From: Phallusia fumigata
Lineage: Eukaryota; Chordata; Ascidiacea; Phlebobranchia; Ascidiidae
Length of the DNA: 64,000 bases
Direction: 5' to 3'
Assembly (NCBI GenBank): GCA_008931825.1
Contig: QXVZ01018776.1
Span: 27,105-91,104 of the forward strand
This document shows positions 47,069 to 58,768 of this stretch, piece after piece (the first letter of the stretch is position 1; each line of letters begins with the position of its first letter). The notes below the pieces were generated by a model, which searched no databases, was not told where the DNA came from, and saw nothing but the letters and a program-made list of their open reading frames with translations. The position numbers were made by a program, and so were the translations under genes.

Positions 47069-50000
47069 ATGTTGACTCACCTCCTCAGACCCTCCATCTT
47101 CATGCCACTGACGTCACCGCGATATCGTTGCTGTGACAACACGGGCCAGCGGCGTCCGATAAGGGACCCGGGCCGTCGGGGTTCAGCTCGAGGCCAATGC
47201 TTGGGGTGGTCCTGTGCGATGGATTACATACTTCATTTATTCTTACTTATCTCACTTCTTTTCTTGCGCCTGATGTGGGCGATAGGCGAGGCTGTCCCGA
47301 CATACAGGCCATCGTTCTTGGCTATCTTGTGTGTGGGAAGGGTGTTGACGTTTTATTCTTGAAATAAATTTGAATCAATTTTACCTTGCAGAAGTCTGAC
47401 ATAGAAACTAAAAAAGGGTACGTTGGTCAACCATTGGGCTCAACCACGCGTTTTGCCTCAAAAATCCAGCAACAAAAGCAATAGACACTTTTTACTTTTC
47501 GCGTTAAAAATGTGTTCATTGAGTATAGGCGATAAAATATTTTGTGGACACGCAAGAATGCAGTTACATTTTGACATGATGGAGAGCAGCATGAAGGTGT
47601 TTCTTAAATTAAAAATTGCGGAAATTCTGATTTATTTATGAGGAAACCGAAAGTTTTTACCAGCGATAGGCTTGACTGCCACCAACTTTGTGTTCCATGA
47701 CTCTAAGGTGCACCCGTGATCATACAATCACCGAATACAGTCACCTCCTCCACTCGATCAGAGTGTACAAGTGTGTTTGGACGTCTCGCCGTCGATTACA
47801 AGGCCTCTGGCTCATCAGTCAATCCTCTTACGGGCGGCAAAACGACAATAAAAGCAACACACGGCCCCAGGCATGAGTCAACCCCAGCCCGCCAGCCGCA
47901 AGTGACCCAGAATGCCTATTCTCACAACCCGCACACCGCATAAACATAAACTCAGCGCGGTCATTCCGCTCTCGGGACGTTCCAGCCTCATTATGACGTC
48001 ACCCAGCCATTCGCTGTTGTTTTTTCTCGCTTTGGAATATTTTGCGCGCTGAACGCACTTCGTTCCCCGATCGATCACTCGAAGCCGGACACTGAAATCA
48101 AACGCGTCCTTTCGTCGTTTATCGTACGACACTCAGGCTAAAGTGGGTCAAGCAGGCGAAGGGGCGCCATCCGCCGGCTACTGGAGGTGCTGATGTATTT
48201 GAATAAGACATGGATGTTATCACTTTCGACCGACGCGCGAGCGCCTAAATGGAGTTTGGTTTGAACTGAACGGAAGCTAAGGTTTTAATGAAGATGTGAT
48301 AGCATTTTTGTTGTAACCATCTTTAGCCATTTTGCGACCGAACCAAAGTTTTCTTTCCTACACATTGTCTAACATCCTTGCGACATTCGTAGGTTTTTAA
48401 ACCATTTCTTACATTTTCCGTATAAATTTGATTTTGCAAAGTCTTGTTTAAAATGGTAATCGCTTGTTTTAAAAGTTTACAACCTTTTTATGTTTAGAGT
48501 CGATTTTGAAGGTATTACACAATTTGACATTTTTGAAACAACTTGCATTCCACAGCAACTGAAAGGCCTACGATTTAAAAAAAAAGCTTTTACTGTGTAT
48601 AAAATCCACTTAAGTGCAAAGTCGTGCACGCAAACACATCTTGTGTTTCGAACAAAATCCATCTAACCGCACTTTTCCGACGTTTTACAGCTTCACAAGC
48701 ATTCAAGCGTTTCCGCACAACCAATTTTTATCGGCTGAACTTCACATCAGCACGATCAAATGCCTCGACCTCCAACCAGCAGTCACGTGATCCAAGTGGT
48801 CGACGTGACTTTCATTTGACCTCACTGTTGGCAGAAATCAATCAGCACTCCACAGCAATCAAGAGCAAAGCCCGACGGGTCAATTGCTGCTCGCCAGTGT
48901 TTGAAATGACTTAAATTCCTATGAGGCTGGATTTAATTTGCCGCCCGGTAAGTGATGGTCATTGCATGCAACGAATAATACTCGATAATAACGGCTGCTG
49001 TATTCTATATAGTTACAGGTTTAAATATCGTTGACGCCAAAATTGAACAAATTCTCGTTGCAAATGACATCGCTTTGCGCGGGTCTCCTTTATTTTGCGT
49101 TCCATCCTAATGTTATTGTAGCTGCAATAGAAAAACCTGCAAGAAAAACAACAAAAACTTGCAAATTTATTATAGGTTATACCATATCTGTTGCTTCTAC
49201 TTATTAACCATACACCCGGAGTACCAAAAATTTAAGTGATTTGACTAACGATTGGCTACAAGTGGCGTCAATCAAATTGATGTCCACAGCCGCTACCAAT
49301 TGACCAACTCCACTGTCCAGCAGTGACCACTTGTGTAATTACCTTTTGTTGTGTCCTGAAAATCAAGTCCTTAACGCCCAGATAGTCGGCCAGATCAACC
49401 AGACCCGTCACGTGGAATAGAAAAATAGCGAACCGGTTGTTAAAGATTTACATGTAATCCATCTTAATCGAGGGGCTTTGTGAAATCCGCCACAAATTGC
49501 GATACGCGGCTTTGTCTGTGATAGCGGAGGGCTCTCCACCGGGCGTCCCAGGGCCTCTTCTGGCTCATTTGAAGTGACGCCAGGCGCCGACACAGCCACT
49601 GGATGGGCATAAGTTTGGCTGTGAATAATTGTTTTTTTTGTGCTTTCATAGAAACAGACAGGCAGTGTGCACAATCTCAAACCTAATGTGCACAATCTCA
49701 AATATCTGTTTCAAATTAGATAAATTTAGTCAAAATCATTGATGGCTTCTCATTTTTTTATTTCCTTGTAACAAACTGCCTTTGTTGTTTCAGATATATA
49801 ACACACAGAACATTCGATGCGGGATTGGCAAGCGCAAATCAACAAAAGGAATATCGCAACAAGGTGAGCGTCCATTATAGCAGGAGTGTAAATACAAAGC
49901 ATAGCACATTATGTACATCCACAGCACCCACAAACCAGACGCTGTATAACACTTGGACTTGGTACGATTGGAACAAGTTTGTTAACGAGCTGTCCCAAAC

Positions 50001-53000
50001 GGTTTTAGAAAGTTTAATAAATCTACTTAAACACTATGATTGCTAGTTTTGGAGTCGTGTGAAGTCATCAACGTAAATGTGCCGTTTCTCACACACTTTA
50101 ACATTGTATACATGTATAAAAAAAAATCGTGAGAAACATAAAAAAACGTGCAAGAATGCATGGGTAGTGGTCATGTCTTGCACAGCAAAGGGTCAGCAAC
50201 CTTGATTGGTCCTAACGACTCCCGTTCGAACCAGCACGCCGCCAATTTAATGAAACCCAACACCGTAATCAGGTGAACACATATTTGACCACGAAGCAGC
50301 ATCAAAGCTACAAGTTCCGGTCACCAGGCAACGCTGGTTCAACTCCTGACTGTAGAAAAAAGCAGCAAAACAAATCGTTTAAAAGGCAGAAACGTTTAAG
50401 AAAGCAATACTCTTCCTCGCTTCTTATAACCAAGGCGATTCATGTATAAATTTCATCGTACACGTAAATTTAATTTGGTTCCATATGTCTGTTTGCCTTG
50501 TCAAAAATCAGTTTCATCGTTATAGGCCTTCTTACAAATCTACCCTATGCGTTTATCACTTGGTTAAAATTGGATTTGTATGTAACCAAAACTATTCAAC
50601 AGGCCTTGCAAAGCAATGAAGACAAACGTAGTCGAAACGCTCCGTCAAAATAGTCGAACTTAGATAAGGTGTTTTGCGCGGTGAGCAACCTACTATCTCG
50701 GCATTTCTGTTTCCTGCAACGACCACACGCCCACTTTTCCGCCCCACACATAAACCCCTCTGTACCCTGCCACCATACATCACTATTACTCCTTTCCAGG
50801 CGCACCAACGGCGAATATTCCATTAAGATTAATTGCCGTCCAGCTGCTGGTGTCGTGACCCCTGACCCGCACTCTTGACCCCCGCGGCGTCAGTCGATAG
50901 CCATGTGCTCGCCAATGCGAAGCCTGATTGCCAAGGCCTGGTCCGGATCACGTAGCACTTGAACTAGGAAGATAGAGGACCCGTCGATGGACAATGTAAA
51001 GGATCGTTTGCCTTATCGCGCCGAGGAACGTTAAAACCTAGTCCGTGAGAATGTCCAGTGATACATTGTGTAGGTGAAAGTAATATGTAGCGCGGTGCCT
51101 AGCTGACTCTCCCCTCAGCGCCGAGGTGATCCCGTACAAGGGCAAGTGTGCTTTCCTTGGTCTGGTGTGTTGAGTGATTTATTGCTGTGGTCGTTCGGTG
51201 GTTACAGCCCAAATCTTCGGCATAGAAGCGGGTCCAGTGCGATACGATTATCTATTTCAATTTCTTTTAACCACCTATTTCGCTTCAAATGGGATATAAA
51301 CTTACCACGTTTAAGCCTTGACCAAAATTTAAAAATATGAAGAGTCACTCATCAACAGAACTTATAATTTAGGTACACCGCATAATTTGGGGTTGGGTTG
51401 CACGGTTATTTGAAGATTTTTGTCACTTTCTTTTCGATAAAACAATAGTTTAAACGCAAACAACATATTGAACCGCGATTTAACTTTTTCCGTTCTCACT
51501 GGTGTTCATGGTCATGTTACCAAACAATAAATTTTTTCGTTGTTTTTTCACTAAATGTCGCCAAACGATAAAAATCATCCAAGACAAACCTTATTACATC
51601 TTTCGACAGACAGTTTTTAAAATCAATGCTTTAGGTTTTCACCTTTTATGCGGTGAAACTTTTGTGGAAAGTTCGACATTACCCGCATAGCCCAATATCC
51701 GCTGTTAAACCTTTTCGGTGTATTACAAATGTAAGAAAGAAGTTTGGGCAATTCATGTTTGTAAAAGTCTAGATTTTAAAGAGGATAATAGTTTTTGCAA
51801 GAAAATCTAACTGACGAACAAACACATGAGACCAGTAACAATCCTGAAAATGGTGTTGTTTCCAAACATTTTGTAGGCTTACTGCAATTTACCGCTACCC
51901 CCCTGAAACTCTTTGAAAATTGCTGTATCTTTAGTTCATATCTGGGCCCTAATGACACAACACTCAATCAGGCAGCAAGCCTGGAATGTTCCCAAGCTCC
52001 CCGAAGTTATCTTTAACAATCGAGACCTTGAAATTGACGCGAAACAGACCCTTTGCTTGCGCCGCTAATTGAATCTAACGGATGGGGGTTCCACAACTAA
52101 TGAGCCCCCTACGAACCACCACACCCTTTGTGCTAAGGTTCTCTGTTGGCGGTCTAATCAATCACTGCTGTGTGTTTGAAGTTCGATTACGAATTGCAAC
52201 ACTATTCGGGGGCTATTCTAGAATGGGGAACAACGCTTAGGCGGTATAGGGCCAAAAATCGACAAAACAAGAATTTTTTAACCTGTTCAGATACCGAGTA
52301 ATTATTTTCAGCATCGTCCGATCTTTCCCCTATTTTTTTTGTGTGTAGGTTTGTTTGAAAAACGACCGACCTAGCAAACTTTGTGACCCCTGCGTGATCT
52401 TTTATTCACTGAATCAAAGCCCAACATCCAAATGCGTTGCTGTCAAGGTGCAATCGTTCACAAGTTTTATTTGTAACTTCAAATCCATTTATAAATCTAG
52501 AATGTTCCCCCGCACATTTCTCATGTCACAAAAATGGATGCTGGCGGTGTTTTATCTCCGTTGTTCGACGTCACAAAAGGCTGCGGCTCGCGTCGAACCG
52601 GGCGCGAACTAACAGTTCGAGATCTAATCAGCCTTTTATATTTGTGGTGCATCGACACGGCGGGCAATAATCGAACGAAGCCTTGTCATTGACGGAGCAC
52701 CTTCGCCCATATTTTCACCTCAAACTGCGGCGCGCAGGTTTACTTTTTCCGGGCTTTGGTGCGATTGGCAAACACTGCTTCTGTGTTATCGCCTAATGTC
52801 AACACGTTGCAAGGAGGGCGGCCACTACGGCCCGGCGCCAGTGCACAATGGCCCTCCTGACGTCAGCGGGCCATCGTTCTGTCTGGCTGTCATTTGGCAA
52901 GTGCCACTGCCCGCTCCCCGAACCCCCTTTCTTTCAAGATGATTCCGCAAAGCGAGATCGGAAAACAATACCACAGCGATAAACCGCTTTTATCGATGTT

Positions 53001-53524
53001 TTCATGCTGTTTTCATTGTCCGAGTCGCAATAAGCGTCGTGTTTTCGGTTCCCAGAGGCAAACAACAACGGCCCTATCTATGCTGTGTGCATACACTAGT
53101 GCTGATATATCAAACTGCGAAAATCGAGTCTTTTGTATGAAGAATGCGATTACGGAAGCGATAAAAGACAGTTTTGTGTATTTTTACCGGTGAAAATGAA
53201 GTGATTGTTTGAGTGGTCATCAAATCATATCAGTGCTCAAGATCTTTTTACACTTTTGACCTTTTCTTCCATTACCAAAAACACACTTGACAGTATATGT
53301 GCTGCAACACGGCTAAAACGATGGCGCGTTTGCACTAAGTCGCGGTTAATGCAAATGTAAGGATGTAGTGGGTGTGTCGGGGATGAATTTTCAACGTTTT
53401 TGCGTTGTGCATTTACAAAAAATTTAAAAGATTGGTATCTTAAAATGCTTGAAATGAACCCTTTAACACCAATTTTAAAGTGCAATTTGAGACCAAGAAG
53501 TTTTTGTGTATATTTTCCCCTATA
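47069..53524. other. Non-coding region with GC-rich islands
   Basis: Islands at 47070-47400, 47650-48260, 50600-51300 and 52020-53060; TGACGTCA at 47109, 47994 and 52858. A 16-bp direct repeat TGTGCACAATCTCAAA occurs at 49666 and 49687. Apart from the candidate exon at 49794, no coding sequence is recognised. Confidence 0.4.
49794..49863 (+). CDS. Candidate internal exon, unknown product
   Basis: Acceptor tttgttgtttcag and donor AACAAG|gtgagc enclose 23 open codons (YITHRTFDAGLASANQQKEY...) of protein-like composition. Entry is after two bases and exit is phase 0. No neighbouring exon with matching phase was identified. Confidence 0.2.
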
Positions 53525-54001
53525 AGTTAAACTTATATTTACCATTTTGTCTTCAAAATTCTTTTTACGTTCTAAATTACCAATGTTGTTTAATAAGTTC
53601 AATCCACCACAATAAATAAAAAAACGTTTTAATTCATTAGCAGCAACCCTGTACACTAACCACACATTCATACACGAAAAACAATTCTTTGCTGCACGCG
53701 TAAACAAATCTCGAACGGTCATCGCCTTTCCCTTCAACAACCAGCTGCACGTTTTACGCCCCTNCTTAAACTGATATTTACCATTTTGTCTTAAAAATTC
53801 TTTTTACGTTCTAAATTACCAATGTTGTTCAATAAATTTAACCCACCGCAAAAAATAAAAACGTGTTAATTCATTAGCAGCAACCTTGTACACTGACCAC
53901 ACATTCATACATGAACAACAATTCTTTGCTGCACGCGTAAACAAAACCTCGAATGGTCATCGCCTTTCGCTTCAACAACCAGCTGCACGTTTTACGCCCC
54001 T
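53525..54001. repeat. Allelic contig overlap around N at 53764
   Basis: 53525-53763 and 53765-54001 are versions of one sequence that differ by substitutions and several small indels. Confidence 0.85.
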
Positions 54002-54623
54002 TACACCACTCTTCTTACTTACCCATTGTACGCAGACATTCCTCACCGACGTAGGATGACCTCTGGAATAAGCCATGCGTGACGCAAAGGTCGAAAGCCT
54101 CCGAAAACAGCTCCTACGTCACCGGTCAAGCGTGCTTGCATCCAAAGGATCTCGACTAATGCAGCTATAAGCAACTGAATCGTGAAATGCTGGTTTGGGG
54201 TTGGGAATCTTTGAAGTGAGGGGCGCCGACTGTTTTTTGCACGTTTAATCTGGCGGCAAATCTGTAATTGTGCCTTGCCTAGCTTTCGAACCCTTTTAAG
54301 CCTGATGTGGTCAATCGCGAAGGATAAGTAATTTGTTAATTGGTTTATGTTGGGAAGGCGTATTTTTTATCAACTGTTTTTGGCGCGCTTGCAGTCTTGA
54401 TTTTGTTCCCTTTTTTGTGCGCAATAAAGTAATGAAATTTACGTTTTAATGTCAAGCGTCGTGAAACAGGTATCTCATTCTCATGCATGTTATTGCATTG
54501 AGCTGTAAATCTTTGTTTAAATAAACATTGTTACCAAATAAAAAATTAATTCAGTTTTGTTCTCATAAACATTTTTACACTGAACCGCATCAAAACACGG
54601 AAGAACTTTTCTCGAGTGGTCAA

Positions 54624-55936
54624 CCGTCCATTTCCTGTGTTCAGCCTGCAAGAGCGGGCGTAGCCGTTCTCAGCTGCTCGGTCAGTTTGTTTGCTGACCA
54701 TTAGGCGGACAAATACGCCTACGACAACTCGGGCCCTCAAAAGTGGCGATCCCTTAATCCCTACCCTGACACATAACGTTTTCACTCGTCGCGGACTTAA
54801 GCCTTATCACGTTGGCCGCGGACCAAATCGTAATCGCCACGAAGCCTAAACTGTTGTTGCAAAGTCTGTTTACGCAACGTGCTGGCGGCGTCCCAGTGCT
54901 GGACTAGCCTTTGCTTGAGAATCACTCTTCTTTCAGCATCAGTACATCAGCAATTCGCTTTAAGGAATCCGCCCCGTGTTACGGCCATCAAGGCTTTGTC
55001 GTTTGTATCAAAATCGGGCGTACGGCGATATCAAAGTCACACGGCACAACCAGACCCCCATGGGTTCGGGGGCCCAGGCACGTTCGGCAAACAGAACCCG
55101 AGCTTCGATGGAAACGGGGCGCAACGCTTGACCGGGCCGCGCTGCTACCTTGTTATTCGTGCGAAACCACGCGTACGGTACAACGTTGCATGGAGGAGAA
55201 TTTCGTGATTTCACACGCGGTAGAGGTCTGATCCGTCCCTGTGGGATGCCTCCTTCGTATTAGTGCATTACCGTCCATANCCGTCCATTTCCTGTGTTCA
55301 GCCTGCAAGAGCGGGCGTAGCCGTTCTCAGCTGCTCGGTCAGTTTGTTTGCTGACCATTAGGCGGACAAATACGCCTACGACAACTCGGGCCCTCAAAAG
55401 TGGCGATCCCTTAATCCCTACCCTGACACATAACGTTTTCACTCGTCGCGGTCTTAAGCCTTATCACGTTGGCCGCGGACCAAATCGTAATCGCCACGAA
55501 GCCTAAACTGTTGTTGCAAAGTCTGTTTACGCAACGTGCTGGCGGCGTCCCAGTGCTGGACTAGCCTTTGCTTGAGAATCACTCTTCTTTCAGCATCAGT
55601 ACATCAGCAATTCGCTTTAAGGAATCCGCCCCGTGTTACGGCCATCAAGGCTTTGTCGTTTGTATCAAAATCGGGCGTACGGCGATATCAAAGTCACACG
55701 GCACAACCAGACCCCCATGGGTTCGGGGGCCCAGGCACGTTCGGCAAACAGAACCCGAGCTTCGATGGAAACGGGGCGCAACGCTTGACCGGGCCGCGCT
55801 GCTACCTTGTTATTCGTGCGAAACCACGCGTACGGTACAACGTTGCATGGAGGAGAATTTCGTGATTTCACACGCGGTAGAGGTCTGATCCGTCCCTGTG
55901 GGATGCCTCCTTCGTATTAGTGCATTACCGTCCATA
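54624..55936. repeat. Contig overlap around N at 55280
   Basis: 54624-55279 and 55281-55936 are almost identical. The sequence is GC-rich with open frames on both strands and no recognised product. Confidence 0.88.
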
Positions 55937-57690
55937 TACGGGCCGTCCCGCTATTGACTGAAGGCATTTATTGGAAAGTGCGACCCTCTGATGTCGAATA
56001 CGAACGTGCTGCTGACCTGTGGAGGTTTTAAATGTTAGACAAGTCTCTACTTTGCACCCAAAGGTTCCCACGACCCCCTGAGTCTTACGTGCAGTTGGTA
56101 TGTACGCCACATAACTACTGATCGGCTTTTCCTGACGTTTAAGTATGAACATTAACACATAATTTTTAAAGTTTTTTACAACCAATCGTTCACTGACTAT
56201 GGTTTGATTTTGTAGACATCGTAACATTACATGCGAGTCAGTTGTTTCAACAAACTCGATAGCTTCACCCATATCAGTTTTTGATATCTGAACTTGCATA
56301 CCACCAATTTTTTCCAGACCAGCTTTGCACTGGTGCCTTGTTCACCCGGTGAAAATATTGTACAACCTTTTAAACCTTTTCGTTGTAAGAAACCTTTTAC
56401 AACTCATATTCAAGCACGACCTCATCCAACTAAAAGCCAAAAGCAGTTTATTCGAACAAAAGAATTTTTTTCGTTGAAAAACGATAACAAATCTGTGACT
56501 TGGGAAAGGACCTTCGCGATTTTCCCGAGGTTCTGCACTTTTCATGAAATTATTTCGTGCAATATCGCACCTATATTGCGCTTTTGAGTTTTACTTGGAT
56601 GGTTTTCCGAGGACAAAAATACAAAAAAACACTAAACGTAGGTTTAGACGTAACTTTAGTTCAGAAACATCGTTTGGAAAAATATGTTCCCTTCTAAGCA
56701 CAGCCAGTGGCATATGCGTAAATTTAGTGATAAAACTATAAGCGTTTGCACCATAAGTCTAACAAGATACTTCGTATTTGAATATTTGAGACATACACAT
56801 AAGTACGCCCCAAACCTGAAGTTTCGGTTGGGTAATATCATTGTTACACCTTGTAAAGCGTTGTAGCAAAAAGTATAAGGTTTAGCGACATATAGCGGAA
56901 AACTGTTTAACTTGGTCTATGGATTGCTTTATGACCAACTATTCTTGCTTGTTTTTAAGTCGGTTTATTGTGTGTGTTGGTTATTATTTAAGCTTTAAAT
57001 CAGCTTAAAAAAATTTCAAATTAGTTGACATAACGTTAAACGTTTTTCTATTCTAGCCTTGAACGTTTGGAAATCGAGCAAACTAACAAAACCTAAGAAA
57101 AGCAGGCAGTGAATGTGATAACAATACAGGCTAAACAGTAAACATAAGAACACGTTTTTGAGCCACCAACGTAGGGGTACCACAAACACTTTCCACAGCA
57201 GAGTAATTCATTGGCCATATAGCATCATGCTGCAAACGGTGCTTGGATCTGAACTGGGATCCAAAAAAAGCCTCAATTCAAAAAATTGAGTGCATATATG
57301 CACAAAAAACAAAAGTAATTATAGAGTGTCGATTTCCTAAAATATTTATGTTATAAATAAAACTTTAACAAGGGCACGGAAATCTTTCAGAATCGCCTAC
57401 AAGATTCTTGCTTGGGGTGGTTGTTTTTTCATGAATAAAGTCTACCACTGACAAACCAAATACAACTCTCACTTTGTTATTGTGAAAATTCTCAGCATTC
57501 TAACTTTACGGAGCGCTCATCAGAAAAAAAAACTATTTTTTACAAATAGAATTAGGCTTTTTGTTGTAAACATTGCCTACACCACTGGAAGTGGTAGGTT
57601 TGTTTGTTTGTTCCATTTTTATCCTCGGGAGGCGGAGCAACGCCTGAATGCGTTGTGCTCAATATGAGTCGATTTTGGAAAGTTGGTGAC
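55937..57690. other. AT-rich non-coding region
   Basis: No gene recognised. A stem (CTCAATT / AATTGAG, 57272-57290) abuts a perfect 14-bp palindrome GTGCATATATGCAC (57290-57303). A sequence near 57395-57415 resembles the body of the SINE that follows. Confidence 0.4.
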
Positions 57691-57848
57691 TTCAATTTGA
57701 ATCAACCCATCGGGATCCTCTGGGTTTAAGCAAAGCCACTTAAGATTCTTGCTCAGGAAAACACAAGCGACCGAGACGGGTTAAGAACCCACACCTTGTG
57801 TGCACAAGGCAGTCGCGCCAACCACTCGGCCAACTTGGCGGCCAAGCA
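57690..57848 (-). mobile_element. tRNA-derived SINE
   Basis: On the minus strand the element starts with a degenerate tRNA: A box TGGCCGAGTGG (within 57818-57837) and B box GGTTCTTAACC (within 57777-57792), about 50 bp apart as in Pol III promoters. A non-tRNA body follows with CCTGAGCAAGAATCTTAAG, a motif common in animal tRNA-derived SINEs. The acceptor stem does not pair well and no variable arm is seen, so it is not a functional tRNA. Leu/Ser-type ancestry is likely. Confidence 0.6.
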
Positions 57849-57943
57849 GGTGATACAATAAATTCAGTCTCTTTGTTAACGCCTATTTAGAGTTATTTTT
57901 TATGTTGCCAACAACTTACTGCTTTTAATGCTACTGTATATAC

Positions 57944-57960
57944 CAGGGGTGCCACCCCTG
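57944..57960. repeat. 17-bp hairpin CAGGGGT-GCC-ACCCCTG
   Basis: A perfect 7-bp inverted repeat with a 3-bp loop. CAGGGGTG resembles hAT transposon ends, so this could be two terminal inverted repeats left after internal deletion; equally it may be an isolated hairpin. Confidence 0.3.
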
Positions 57961-58768
57961 ATACATACAATGCATATTTCCAATAGTAAGTTTTTCAAAG
58001 ATATCTTTGTAATAAGTTTTTGTTCGCAAACGACATTAGGTGCTACAAAAATTAGGGATGGTTGACAATAATTGTTTAACAGTCATCTCTTACATATCTA
58101 ATCAAGACTTCTGTAAATTCGCATCACTCATCCCTAGCGATTTGGACTTCATCTGAACCATTTAGTATGTAACTGGACACATTGTGGTGACCCGGAGAAC
58201 TATTTTAGTGCATATTAAGCATTTTCCTTTGTCAGAAAACATTACTACAGATATGTGAACTGTATAACCTTGGTTAGTTCAATTAATTTTAACTTCTTGA
58301 ACTTGCAAATAGTTTCATACGAAATCAGTTGTAATTAAAAAGGCTAAGATTACTTCTCATTTTAGGCAAAGCATGATAAAATTAGGTTTTTAAAACGGCC
58401 CTGAAAGTAAATATTTTTGTTAAAGAAGGTACTACTAATCACATTGCTAGCAAGAACTTACGCATTATGTTCATAATAAAACCCAAAAATGTACAAAGCA
58501 GAACTTAATGAAGGCCTATGTGCATTCCGCTTGTTGATGCCTACACTTGAGGTAAAACCTAGCTTTTAACGACATCTAGTGACGAAGGTTTCACCACGTT
58601 AAAATGGGAAAATTTAATTCCAGTGTTTTGCGTGCAATATCAAAATGTGTCCTAATGATCTTGTTTTTTGTTGCGTCAAAATGCATTTTTTAGAACACAT
58701 AGTTCACTGAAAATAGCTTTAGTTAAACAATTTTAGTCTTAGAGGTAAAACATATGGATTTGCTTCCT
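57961..58768. other. AT-rich non-coding region
   Basis: Nothing recognised. Confidence 0.4.

Noticed and set aside
53237-53740. Minus-strand open frame of 167 codons
   Set aside because: The allelic copy (53765-54001) carries indels that shift the frame, and the composition is that of AT-rich non-coding DNA.
57773-57845. Functional tRNA gene on the minus strand
   Set aside because: A and B boxes are present, but the acceptor stem does not pair and the T-loop is altered; it is a SINE head.
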